This document shows positions 9,233-16,155 of a DNA stretch of 64,000 nt, one piece after another. Position numbers and translations under genes: made by a program. Numbering within the stretch: the stretch's first letter is position 1; each line of letters starts with the position of its first letter. The notes under the pieces are model-generated. The model was not told the DNA's origin. It searched no databases and saw nothing but the letters and a program-made list of their open reading frames with translations. Origin of the DNA: Gallaecimonas mangrovi (GTDB lineage Bacteria; Pseudomonadota; Gammaproteobacteria; Enterobacterales; Gallaecimonadaceae); the NCBI RefSeq assembly GCF_003367375.1, contig NZ_CP031416.1, forward strand, positions 503,501-567,500, written 5' to 3'.

Positions 9233-9257
9233 GTGGTTAGCGGCTAGCAACCATTTG

Positions 9258-10430
9258 CTAGGGACGGGCGTTGGCGGACGTGGTTTTGGCGTCCTTATCC
9301 ATGGCAAATTCCAGTTTCACCTGCACGTTTTTTTGGCCTGTAGCACTGGGTTTGTAGTGCCATTTAGCAATGGCTCTGAGGGCGGACTTATCGAAAACGC
9401 CATTCGGCTCTGATTGCACAACTCTAGGGTTTGCCACCAGGCCCTCTGGGGTGATGTCCATGTTGATCACCACAAAACCGGTGGTGCCGTTTTTCGCTGC
9501 TTTCACCGGGTAGCGAGGTTGTTCCTTTTGGATGGGCTCGGAGCTATTGTCTTGTGCCGCCAGGGCGACGCCGCCGCTGAGCACCAGGCCAAACAAGGCA
9601 ACCACAGCCTTATGCCAACGGGGGGCGAAGGTGATTTTTTGAAGCTGTATCAGTCGTTCCATCATGCTGTCCTTATCGATGTAGTTGAGTAAAGTGGGGC
9701 CCTGATAGTGGCGGCCCTCGAGGCTTTTCAGTAAGGCTTTGCCATAAGCCAGACGTGTTGCTTTCCCTGAGTTGGCCAATACCGCTTGGTCGCAGGCCAG
9801 TTCTTGGTCTCGCCGGTAGCGCCGGTAGGCAAGCCAGCAAAGCGGGTTAAACCAAAACAGCAGTAATACGGCGAGCGCTAGCAGGTTCCACCACAGGTCG
9901 CCGCGCTGCCAGTGACAGAGCTCGTGGCTGAGTATTAAACGCTGTTCGGCTGGGCTGTAGCGCTTTTGAAAATCAGCAGGCAATAGCAAACGGGTAGGGA
10001 AAGGCCCGCTAAGCAGTGGGCTGCTTAACCCTTCACAGCTCAGAACGCTTAAGCTTTTGGGAAGAGGTATTTCGGTGGTAACAAAGCTGACAAGGTGGCT
10101 TTTTGCAAAGCGCCAATGACTTACAAGACCAACGGCGGCCAGCAGCGTAAAGCCCAAGCCCCAGAGTGCTAGCCAGGGAAAGTGGAACGGTGTGGGAAAA
10201 GCCTCTCCCAAGTGCTGGCTGCCTTGTATCCAATAGTGCTGAAGATGCGCCGTGGGCAGTGTTGTAAACAAAGAAGCTAACTGGCACACCCCCAAAGTGG
10301 CCGGGGCAACCAGCCATAGCCGGTAACGGCTGACCGCACCGCTAAAGCGCTGTAGTACCGGCCCGGCCAGCAGTAGTGCTGCCAGTACCAGACTAAGCGG
10401 CAGACTTTGTGTGAGCAGCCAATTAGTCAT
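9258..10430 (-). CDS. BlaR1/MecR1-type M56 membrane metallopeptidase with TonB-like C-terminus
   Basis: A 390-residue sensor-protease. Several N-terminal membrane helices are followed by the gluzincin motif HELCH at residues 169-173, facing the cytoplasm in the BlaR1 family, then another membrane segment. Instead of the penicillin-binding sensor domain of true BlaR1, residues about 305-380 form a TonB C-terminal-like domain (PRYPVKAAKNGTTGFVVINMDITPEG, WHYKP). So it is a BlaR1-TonB fusion, a class common in proteobacteria with unknown ligands. The ATG at 10430 overlaps the end of the blaI-type gene by 8 bases, which indicates translational coupling. Confidence 0.88.
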   Translation of the reverse strand: MTNWLLTQSLPLSLVLAALLLAGPVLQRFSGAVSRYRLWLVAPATLGVCQLASLFTTLPTAHLQHYWIQGSQHLGEAFPTPFHFPWLALWGLGFTLLAAVGLVSHWRFAKSHLVSFVTTEIPLPKSLSVLSCEGLSSPLLSGPFPTRLLLPADFQKRYSPAEQRLILSHELCHWQRGDLWWNLLALAVLLLFWFNPLCWLAYRRYRRDQELACDQAVLANSGKATRLAYGKALLKSLEGRHYQGPTLLNYIDKDSMMERLIQLQKITFAPRWHKAVVALFGLVLSGGVALAAQDNSSEPIQKEQPRYPVKAAKNGTTGFVVINMDITPEGLVANPRVVQSEPNGVFDKSALRAIAKWHYKPSATGQKNVQVKLEFAMDKDAKTTSANARP

Positions 10431-10797
10431 GGTCTTGCTCCCATTTCTCAATCAGTTGCTTGAGCGAATTGATATCGTCGCGGCTCAGCTCTTTGGTTTT
10501 GGCAAAGCCAGCAACCAGGGGGCTAAGGCGACCATCGAACAACTTATCCAGTAGCCCCTTACTTTGCTGCTGCACATAATGCTGGCGGTCAATGAGGGGG
10601 TAATAAAGATAGCGGCGCTGCTCTTTATCAAAACCCACACATTGCTTTTTAACCAGGCGGTTTAGCAGGGTTTTTACCGTTTTTTCGTGCCAGCTTTTCG
10701 CTTGGTTTAATCGCTCAACCACCTCATTGGCAGAGGCCGGTGACGCTTCCCAAAGCGCTTCTAACACTTCAAATTCGGTGTCGGTGATCTTGTCCAT
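10423..10797 (-). CDS. BlaI/MecI/CopY-family transcriptional repressor
   Basis: A 124-residue winged-helix repressor (ITDTEFEVLEALWEASPASANEVVERL, then KTVKTLLNRLVKK) of the BlaI/MecI family, normally inactivated by proteolysis by its partner M56 sensor, which is encoded directly downstream with overlap. The ATG at 10797 with AGG 6-7 bases upstream was preferred over an in-frame GTG. Two palindromes of the ATTACAnnTGTAAT type lie immediately upstream, matching the TACA/TGTA core known for BlaI/MecI operators, so autoregulation is likely. Confidence 0.92.
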   Translation of the reverse strand: MDKITDTEFEVLEALWEASPASANEVVERLNQAKSWHEKTVKTLLNRLVKKQCVGFDKEQRRYLYYPLIDRQHYVQQQSKGLLDKLFDGRLSPLVAGFAKTKELSRDDINSLKQLIEKWEQDHD

Positions 10798-10807
10798 TTG
10801 CACCTCG

Positions 10808-10821
10808 ATTACATTTGTAAT
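10808..10821. promoter_or_regulatory. BlaI-type operator 1
   Basis: ATTACATTTGTAAT is a near-perfect palindrome with the TACA-n2-TGTA core of BlaI/MecI operators. It lies 11 bases upstream of the repressor start codon. Confidence 0.75.
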
Positions 10822-10831
10822 TTATTTATTG

Positions 10832-10845
10832 ATTACACTTGTAAT
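10832..10845. promoter_or_regulatory. BlaI-type operator 2
   Basis: ATTACACTTGTAAT is the second copy of the palindrome, 24 bases centre-to-centre from operator 1, close to two and a half helical turns. Paired operators are usual for this repressor family. Confidence 0.75.
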
Positions 10846-10868
10846 TGAATGATGCAAGTCTTTTTTCA

Positions 10869-10892
10869 AGAAGGCTACACGTCTTGGTGGCT
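10869..10892. promoter_or_regulatory. Possible MetJ boxes upstream of the trans-sulfuration gene
   Basis: Three abutting 8-mers match the MetJ consensus AGACGTCT at about 6/8 (AGAAGGCT), 7/8 (ACACGTCT) and 4/8. Tandem 8-bp sites are how MetJ binds, and the downstream gene is in methionine/cysteine metabolism. The third box is poor, so this is tentative. Confidence 0.3.
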
Positions 10893-10989
10893 TCGTTAGC
10901 TTGGCGACTGCGCAGATAATCTTGGCTAAATCCAGAAAACACGGTGTGTCTGGGCTGGTGCTGCCTGGCTGTGCCATGAGAGAAAAGCC

Positions 10990-12147
10990 ATGAAATTTAA
11001 AACCCTGAGTGTCCATGCTGGCCAGCAACCTGACCCCCATACCGGTGCCTTGACCACAGCGGTAGTGCAGAGCAGTACCTTCAGTTACTTTAGCGCCGAG
11101 GAAGGTCGTGCCCGTTTTGCTGGCCAAAATCCCGGTTTTATTTACAGCCGCTTTGCCAACCCGACAACCGCTGAGTTAGAAGCAAAACTTGCGGTGTTGG
11201 AAGGGGCGCAAAGCGCCATGGTGCTGGCCTCAGGTATGGCGGCGGTGTCATCCATTCTTTATGCCTTGCTCGACAGTGGTGACGAGGTGGCTTTTGTTGA
11301 CCCGCTCTACGGTGGTACCGATGCCTTTTTACAGCAAACCCTGGTGCGCGCCGGTATTAAGGTCCGCCGCTATAGCTCCGATGAGGCGCTGCTGAACAAC
11401 ATCAGTGCCAATACCAAATTGGTGCTGTTTGAAACGCTAACCAACCCCAACCTCAAAGTCACCGATCCGCGTAAGGTGGTGCAGGCCGCCAAAAAGGTTG
11501 GCGCCATTAGCGTTTGCGATAACACCTTTTTGACCCCGTACTTACTGCAGCCGTTAGCGCTGGGCATTGATTTGGTGATGCACAGCGCCACCAAATATCT
11601 TGGTGGCCACGGCGATATCATTGCCGGTGTGGTGGCGGGGGGCGAAGCGTTAATGGCTAAGGTGCGCACCGTTGCCCTTAAACACATTGGTTCACCTATT
11701 GGGCCGCAGGAAGCCTACCTGTTACAGCGGGGCGTGAAGACGCTGGCGCTTCGCATGCAAGCGCATTTGAGTAATGCCGAGCAAGTGGCGATGTTTTTAA
11801 GCAGCCACCCGGCTGTCAGTAAGGTGATTTACCCAGGGCTTGCCAGCGATCCTGGCCATGCCGTTCTTACGCAAATTAGCCGCGGTTTTGGCGGCATGAT
11901 AAGCCTTGAACTGGCAGGCGGCTTCGAGCGTTGTGCTGACTTTCTTGATAAATTACAACTCTTTACGCAAGCGGTGAGCCTTGGCGATTTAGAAAGTTTG
12001 GCTTGCCATCCGGCCAGTACCACCCATGCAGCAATGAGCGAGCAGGCCAGACAAGATGCCGGCGTTAATGACAACTTGGTGCGCCTGAGTATCGGTGTTG
12101 AAGACGCCGACGACCTGATAGCCGATTTAGCCCAGGCCTTGGCCTAA
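10990..12147 (+). CDS. PLP-dependent trans-sulfuration enzyme (cystathionine/methionine gamma-lyase type)
   Basis: A 385-residue Cys/Met-metabolism PLP enzyme. The Schiff-base lysine is K202 in HSATKYLGGHGD. YSRFANPT (residues 52-59) and the SGMAA phosphate-binding stretch near 81 are as in cystathionine gamma-synthase/lyase and methionine gamma-lyase. The position that is a conserved Cys in true methionine gamma-lyases (LYGCT) is Gly109 here (LYGGT), so cystathionine gamma-lyase or a broad-substrate lyase is more likely. It stands alone, with a possible MetJ site upstream and a terminator directly after. Confidence 0.85.
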   Translation: MKFKTLSVHAGQQPDPHTGALTTAVVQSSTFSYFSAEEGRARFAGQNPGFIYSRFANPTTAELEAKLAVLEGAQSAMVLASGMAAVSSILYALLDSGDEVAFVDPLYGGTDAFLQQTLVRAGIKVRRYSSDEALLNNISANTKLVLFETLTNPNLKVTDPRKVVQAAKKVGAISVCDNTFLTPYLLQPLALGIDLVMHSATKYLGGHGDIIAGVVAGGEALMAKVRTVALKHIGSPIGPQEAYLLQRGVKTLALRMQAHLSNAEQVAMFLSSHPAVSKVIYPGLASDPGHAVLTQISRGFGGMISLELAGGFERCADFLDKLQLFTQAVSLGDLESLACHPASTTHAAMSEQARQDAGVNDNLVRLSIGVEDADDLIADLAQALA

Positions 12148-12178
12148 AAAAAGCCCGCCAAATGGCGGGCTTTTTTTA
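12146..12178. terminator. Bidirectional intrinsic terminator
   Basis: A GCCCGCCA-AAT-GGCGGGC hairpin with A- and T-runs on its flanks lies between two convergent genes and overlaps the stop codon of the phosphatase. Confidence 0.9.
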
Positions 12179-12970
12179 TTTGCCGTCCCAGGCTTTTAGG
12201 TTTTGCTGGCGCAGCTTTTCCTTACCGGCATCATCAAGTTGGTAGTAACCCTTGCCAAGGCCGGGCTCCCAGTCACCGTAAGACGGATTTGGCAGCAGGA
12301 TAAACTGGCTACCAAAGGCGTTTTTATTGCTATTAACGGCCTTGTTACGCTGGGCGTTCAGTTCATGGTAGGTGCCCAGCACGGGGAAGTCGTTGAGGTT
12401 GTCTCCCATCAGCAGCACCACGTGGTAACCGTCTTTTTGAATCGATTCAAGGCGCGGCGCTTTGTCGGAAGTGGTGCTTTTTAAGCGCAGGGTATTTTTA
12501 CTGACGTTGGGAAAGCCGTCTTTTTTAAGGTTACTAGCGGTTGCCTCGAAGGTGCGGTCTGAACGGTTAGAAACATAGAACATGGTGCCGCCGTGCTCGG
12601 TAACGTAATTGGCAAATTCAACAGCGCCAGGCAGGGCGGCGGTTTGAATGCTGTTGACCCACTTATCCCAGCTTTTGGCACCGTAATTTTGCTGGTGCTT
12701 GATTTGCCAGCCAGCATAAGGGCTGTTGTTGAGCACGGTTTCATCCAGGTCAACCATCACCGCCAGTTTGCCCGGTTGGGTTTTGCTGGCATTGTCAAAG
12801 GCGAGCTTAGCCATGTTGAAGGCTTGGTAGCAAAGCGCACGGTATTCGCCGGAATGTTGCATCCACAGCACCGCTTGGGTGTTTTCTGCGTGCAGATTTA
12901 CTGGCGCGGTTTTCGCGTAAACCGCAGTGGTGGCCAAGAGTAAGGGCAAGGCCAGAAGGCGCAATTTCAT
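12176..12970 (-). CDS. Periplasmic HAD-type acid phosphatase / 5'-nucleotidase, e(P4) family
   Basis: A 264-residue exported phosphatase of the class C / lipoprotein e(P4) group. The signal peptide ends A-V-Y-A at residue 19 with no lipobox cysteine, so it should be soluble in the periplasm. The DDDD-type core begins with DLDET at residues 74-78 and continues with the S-N-R threonine/serine motif (YVSNRSD) and the GDNLNDF acidic motif near residue 200. Family members dephosphorylate nucleotides such as NMN or AMP for salvage. It is monocistronic, facing the trans-sulfuration gene. Confidence 0.88.
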   Translation of the reverse strand: MKLRLLALPLLLATTAVYAKTAPVNLHAENTQAVLWMQHSGEYRALCYQAFNMAKLAFDNASKTQPGKLAVMVDLDETVLNNSPYAGWQIKHQQNYGAKSWDKWVNSIQTAALPGAVEFANYVTEHGGTMFYVSNRSDRTFEATASNLKKDGFPNVSKNTLRLKSTTSDKAPRLESIQKDGYHVVLLMGDNLNDFPVLGTYHELNAQRNKAVNSNKNAFGSQFILLPNPSYGDWEPGLGKGYYQLDDAGKEKLRQQNLKAWDGK

Positions 12971-13054
12971 AAATCCTCGTTGTGCTTGTTTTTTATCAAT
13001 CGAGGGTCATTTTACGAAAGAGTGGCCGTTTTAACAGGCCTTGCCTTACAACAA

Positions 13055-13082
13055 TAAAAAACCCCGCCTGGTGGCGGGGTTT
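13055..13082 (-). terminator. Intrinsic terminator after ohr
   Basis: An ACCCCGCC / GGCGGGGT stem is followed on the minus strand by six T. It lies about 20 bases past the ohr stop codon. Confidence 0.88.
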
Positions 13083-13099
13083 AGCAATGCGGCGACGGC

Positions 13100-13519
13100 T
13101 TACACTGCAACGTGCAGGCGCACCTCAATGTTGCCACGGGTGGCGTTAGAGTAGGGGCAAACTTGGTGCGCTTTGGCAACTAAGTCTTCAGCGGTGTCTT
13201 GGTCCATGCCGGGCAGGGACACGTAGAGGTCAACTTCTAGACCGAAACCACCGTCAACAGGGCCAATGCCGACTTCGGCGCGGATGTTGAAATCAGCAGG
13301 AACCGCAATTTTTTGTTTGCTAGCAACCAGTTTGGTGGCGCCAATAAAGCAAGCTGAATAGCCAGCTGCGAATAATTGTTCAGGGTTAGTACCGTTGCCA
13401 CCAGCGCCACCCAGTTCTTTCGGGGTGGTTAATTTTACGTCTAAAACGCCGTCAGAGCTTTTTGAGCTGCCATCACGGCCGCCAGTGGAAGTTGCAACTG
13501 CTGTGTAAAGTGCTTTCAT
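13100..13519 (-). CDS. ohr: Organic hydroperoxide resistance protein Ohr
   Basis: A 139-residue Ohr/OsmC-family thiol peroxidase that detoxifies organic hydroperoxides with lipoyl-linked reductants. The peroxidatic Cys57 is in [10 protein letters not shown] and the resolving Cys121 in [11 protein letters not shown], both as in Ohr and not OsmC. The start at 13519 gives [10 protein letters not shown], the usual Ohr beginning. The regulator ohrR lies upstream on the same strand, beyond a terminator. A promoter and a dyad sit in the gap. Confidence 0.95.
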   Translation of the reverse strand: MKALYTAVATSTGGRDGSSKSSDGVLDVKLTTPKELGGAGGNGTNPEQLFAAGYSACFIGATKLVASKQKIAVPADFNIRAEVGIGPVDGGFGLEVDLYVSLPGMDQDTAEDLVAKAHQVCPYSNATRGNIEVRLHVAV

Positions 13520-13546
13520 GATGAATTCCTCGTTAGTGTGTTTGGC

Positions 13547-13567
13547 TTGCAAATTAATTTATCGCAA
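13547..13567. promoter_or_regulatory. Probable OhrR operator
   Basis: TTGC and GCAA arms flank an AT-rich centre that includes the perfect 10-bp palindrome AAATTAATTT (13551-13560). The site lies between the ohr -10 box and the ohr start, where OhrR would block transcription. Assignment to OhrR is by position. Confidence 0.5.
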
Positions 13568-13569
13568 TA

Positions 13570-13598
13570 AATATAATCGCGATACATATATTTGTCGA
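13570..13598 (-). promoter_or_regulatory. sigma70-type promoter of ohr
   Basis: On the minus strand, TCGACA (-35, 13593-13598) and TATATT (-10, 13570-13575) are spaced 17 bp, each one mismatch from consensus. The spacer contains the palindrome ATCGCGAT, a second possible operator. Confidence 0.65.
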
Positions 13599-13650
13599 TA
13601 GCGGCTAACGATTTTTTCGATGTGTCTGTTAGGGGTAGCAAAATAGAATC

Positions 13651-13680
13651 AAAAAAGCCCTCACAGTGAGGGCTTTTTTC
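13651..13680. terminator. Intrinsic terminator after ohrR
   Basis: An AAGCCCTCAC / GTGAGGGCTT hairpin with flanking A- and T-runs, 20 bases past the ohrR stop. It separates ohrR from ohr, so each is its own transcript. Confidence 0.9.
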
Positions 13681-13698
13681 ATAAAGAGCTCAGTTAGG

Positions 13699-14148
13699 TT
13701 ACAGCTGCTGTTGAATGGCGCCGCGAAGCTCTTCTAATTGGCCTTTCAGGGTGCCTAAATGTTCTACGTCCATGCCTGAGGCGCACAAGATACGTTCCGG
13801 TAATGTCTCTGCTTTTTGCTGCAGGTTTTTACCCTGCTCTGTTAAAAAGAGTTCAACCTTACGCTCGTCCTGGCTGCTACGGCGGCGTTCTAAAAGCCCT
13901 TGTGCTTCCAGGCGTTTTATAACCGGGCTGAGGGCGCCCAAGTCCTGCATCAGCTTTTTGCCTAAGGCGGTAGAGGTAATACCGTCGGTTTCCCACAACA
14001 CCAACATAATCAAATACTGTGGGTAGGTCAGATCAAGTTCCTGCAGCATTGGCTTATAGAGCTTGCTCATGGTCAGTGAAGCCGAATAAAGGGCAAAGCA
14101 AAGCTGGTTTTCCAACTTCAACTGTTCGCAAACCTGTTTTTCCTTCAT
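13699..14148 (-). CDS. ohrR: OhrR, MarR-family peroxide-sensing repressor
   Basis: A 149-residue MarR-type winged helix. The reactive Cys17 lies in ENQLCFALYSAS, the hallmark of OhrR, where oxidation of this cysteine by organic peroxide releases DNA. The recognition region (ALGKKLMQDLGALSPVIKRLEAQGLLERRRS) and wing (DERKVELFLTEQG) follow. The ATG at 14148 has AGAGG about 7 bases upstream and matches the usual start. The neighbour ohr confirms the role. Confidence 0.94.
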   Translation of the reverse strand: MKEKQVCEQLKLENQLCFALYSASLTMSKLYKPMLQELDLTYPQYLIMLVLWETDGITSTALGKKLMQDLGALSPVIKRLEAQGLLERRRSSQDERKVELFLTEQGKNLQQKAETLPERILCASGMDVEHLGTLKGQLEELRGAIQQQL

Positions 14149-14248
14149 TGGGACCTCTGAGCATGACAATGGGGGCAAGTCTACCCCAATTGTCCAATAT
14201 ATGCTGTTTGCTATTCACAATAGCGGTAATCGAAGAATCCTTAGGCGG

Positions 14249-14277
14249 TCAATTTCGCCAATGGTTGGCGAAATTGA
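14249..14277. repeat. Perfect 13-bp inverted repeat, no terminator tail
   Basis: TCAATTTCGCCAA at 14249-14261 is mirrored exactly at 14265-14277 around a TGG loop. No T-run follows on either strand, so it is not a normal terminator. It lies in the divergent gap between ohrR and the DUF3192 lipoprotein and could be an operator or RNA hairpin. Confidence 0.8.
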
Positions 14278-14324
14278 TAACGCCAGACCGTGCCTCTAAT
14301 CAGTATTTCTATATTTAACAGCCA

Positions 14325-14358
14325 GTTACATTTATGGCAAAGGCTTTGCATTTGTAAC
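14325..14358. repeat. Imperfect dyad upstream of DUF3192 gene
   Basis: GTTACA (14325-14330) and TGTAAC (14353-14358) flank an inner GCAAAG-G-CTTTGC palindrome. It lies 30 bases before the lipoprotein start and may be a regulator site. Confidence 0.55.
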
Positions 14359-14388
14359 GACAACTTTCAGTAATACGGATATCACAAC

Positions 14389-14745
14389 ATGAAACTGCGT
14401 ACTTTCCGCCCGCTGATTGCGGCGGTGATGCTGTTGCCGCTGGCGGGCTGTTTGGTCATCTCTGATCGCGATCACGACTATGATAAACAGGATCATCAAA
14501 GCATTGAGCACCGCAATCGTGACGCCATTGCTGGCCTTGCAACAGGTGTCAGCTCAACAATGGTGATTGAAAAGTTGGGCACTCCTGACTTTGATGACCA
14601 GCTCACCGACGGCCACCGCGTTTTGTTTTATCGTACTCAGCGTAAGCATTCTGACGGCATGACCACTCGCGATGAATGTACGCCGCTGATCTTTAGTGAC
14701 GGTAAGCTGGTGGGGTGGGGCCAGTTGGCCTTGGACAAACTGTAA
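14389..14745 (+). CDS. DUF3192-family lipoprotein
   Basis: A 118-residue envelope lipoprotein. The signal peptide ends with L-A-G-C, making Cys21 the lipidated residue. An Asp/His-rich stretch follows (SDRDHDYDKQDHQ). The core (GTPDFDDQ, RVLFYRTQRKHSDGMTTRDECTPLIF, LVGWG) matches DUF3192, a small SmpA/OmlA-like fold found in Vibrio, Shewanella and allies. Function is not established. The next gene starts 12 bases after its stop, so the two form an operon. Confidence 0.85.
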   Translation: MKLRTFRPLIAAVMLLPLAGCLVISDRDHDYDKQDHQSIEHRNRDAIAGLATGVSSTMVIEKLGTPDFDDQLTDGHRVLFYRTQRKHSDGMTTRDECTPLIFSDGKLVGWGQLALDKL

Positions 14746-14757
14746 AAGGAGTGAGTG

Positions 14758-15024
14758 ATGGAAAGCCAACGTTGGGTTTTTCTGTTCATATTGGGCTTGG
14801 TCGCCTTGGGTATTGCCCGGCGCTATTTTTGTGGGCGGCTACGATTACAAGAACAAAAGGTGGCGGCTTCTCTTAGCCAAAACGGCGCTGATACCCAGGC
14901 GATGAAGGCGCAAATTGCCCAAATGGAAGAGCGTATTCGGGCTTTGGAGGCCATCGTTACCGACGAGGGCTATCAGCTGTCGCAAAAAATCAGCGCCTTG
15001 GATAGTCAGTCTAAAGCCTCATAA
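14758..15024 (+). CDS. PspB-like small membrane protein with coiled coil
   Basis: An 88-residue protein with one N-terminal membrane helix (about residues 6-22) and a cytosolic coiled coil ending in RIRALEAIVTDEGYQLSQKI, which resembles the end of phage-shock protein B. AAGGAG at 14746-14751 sits 6 bases before the ATG at 14758, so this start is preferred over the GTG three bases upstream. It is co-transcribed with the DUF3192 lipoprotein. A PspB role is only suggested by shape, and no pspA or pspC is near. Confidence 0.7.
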   Translation: MESQRWVFLFILGLVALGIARRYFCGRLRLQEQKVAASLSQNGADTQAMKAQIAQMEERIRALEAIVTDEGYQLSQKISALDSQSKAS

Positions 15025-15052
15025 AAAAGGCACCTAAAGGTGCCTTTTTTAT
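15022..15052. terminator. Bidirectional intrinsic terminator
   Basis: An AAGGCACC / GGTGCCTT hairpin with long A- and T-runs between two convergent genes. Confidence 0.9.
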
Positions 15053-15846
15053 CTTGGGCTACCGAGCAGTTTGGCGATGTTGTCCATGGCGTAGCTAACG
15101 CCTGCCAACGACCAGCCACCATCGACCGGTAGCACCACGCCGCTAATATAACTTGCCAGTGGCGATGCTAAAAACAGCGCCGCATTGGCTAAATCTTCCG
15201 GGCTACCGTTGCGTTTCAATGGCACTGAACCTTCCACCATCGACATTAATTCCGGTGTCGGTGCCAGGCGAGCCATGCCTTCGGTACCGGCGATAGGGCC
15301 GGGTACCAATGAGTTAACACGAATGCCCTCTGGACCCCATTCCATGGCAAGGGTGCGCGTTATCATGTCAACGCCGGCTTTAGCGGCGCAAACATGGGCC
15401 TGCAATGCCATGGGCACATAGGCTTGAGGTGCGGAAATATTGATGATGCATCCGGGCCTGGCTAAATGCGGGTAGGCCCCTTTCATGACGTTATAGGTGC
15501 CTTGCAAGTCGATATCCACCACGGCTTTAAAACCATTGGCCGATAAGTCTTTAGCCGCCGCCGGAAAGTTACCGGCAGCGCCGCTGATAAGCACATCGAT
15601 GGGTTGGTCAAAAGCCGCTTTGGCCTTGGCTAAAACATCCGCAACGGCATCGGCGTCACGAACATCAACACTGAACCCCAAGGCGTTTGGGCCAAGACTG
15701 GCAACGGCAGCATCTACCTTGTCCTGGCTTCTACTGGCAACCGCTACCCGGGCACCGGCACTGGCAAAACCTTGGGCAATGCCAAGGTTGATTCCACTGG
15801 TGCCGCCCATCACAAAAACGGCTTTGGTGGTGAAATCGAATGACAT
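15049..15846 (-). CDS. SDR-family reductase resembling 2,4-dienoyl-CoA reductase (DECR2 type)
   Basis: A 265-residue short-chain dehydrogenase. The cofactor motif GGTSGINLGIA lies near residues 12-22, with NAAG replaced by SGAAGNF. The catalytic region reads ISAPQAYVPMALQAHVCAAKAGVD: the Lys is kept but the usual YxxxK Tyr is missing, as in peroxisomal-type 2,4-dienoyl-CoA reductases, which use another acid. The D-L-S-A-N-G-F-K stretch also fits that group. A role in breaking down unsaturated fatty acids is inferred. The ATG at 15846 starts MSFDFTTKAVFVMGG. It is monocistronic. Confidence 0.75.
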   Translation of the reverse strand: MSFDFTTKAVFVMGGTSGINLGIAQGFASAGARVAVASRSQDKVDAAVASLGPNALGFSVDVRDADAVADVLAKAKAAFDQPIDVLISGAAGNFPAAAKDLSANGFKAVVDIDLQGTYNVMKGAYPHLARPGCIINISAPQAYVPMALQAHVCAAKAGVDMITRTLAMEWGPEGIRVNSLVPGPIAGTEGMARLAPTPELMSMVEGSVPLKRNGSPEDLANAALFLASPLASYISGVVLPVDGGWSLAGVSYAMDNIAKLLGSPR

Positions 15847-15943
15847 GGAATAATCCTCACTCCAACAAGTCATACCAGTTTAACGGCCAGTACGAGTTCT
15901 AACCAGTTACTCTTTCAGGTCTTTTTTTGTGGCTAAAAATCCC

Positions 15944-15949
15944 TATAAT
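15944..15949 (+). promoter_or_regulatory. -10 box of the tRNA-Gly(CCC) promoter
   Basis: A consensus TATAAT lies 11 bases before the tRNA. The -35 region is T-rich and weak. Confidence 0.6.
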
Positions 15950-15960
15950 CAAGCTCCACT

Positions 15961-16034
15961 GCGGGTGTAGTTCAATGGTAGAACGGCAGCTTCCCAAGCT
16001 GCATACGAGGGTTCGATTCCCTTCACCCGCTCCA
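15961..16034 (+). tRNA. tRNA-Gly, anticodon CCC
   Basis: A 74-nt cloverleaf. The acceptor arms GCGGGTG and CACCCGC pair and are followed by T and an encoded CCA. The anticodon stem GCAGC/GCTGC holds the loop TTCCCAA, giving CCC. The T-arm has GGTTCGATTCC. It reads GGG codons and is a single gene. Confidence 0.96.
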
Positions 16035-16155
16035 TTCTTGCCACACTGGCAAATGTTTTCTGGTGCCAATCAGCCCTGCAATCGTTTTACAGAACGCCAA
16101 TAGCTTGGTGTTACTGCTCGCTTGATATTTTTCGCAGCATGCTGTGGCATGAGGC

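Noticed and set aside
9258-10797. Beta-lactam resistance regulators
   Set aside because: The M56 protein lacks a penicillin-binding sensor domain and no beta-lactamase gene is near.
10853-10989. SAM or other methionine riboswitch before the trans-sulfuration gene
   Set aside because: I could find no core motif or paired-helix layout of known methionine riboswitches. A weak MetJ-type site fits better.
14758-15024. A genuine PspB and phage-shock operon
   Set aside because: Only the C-terminal coiled coil resembles PspB, and no pspA, pspC or pspF is present.
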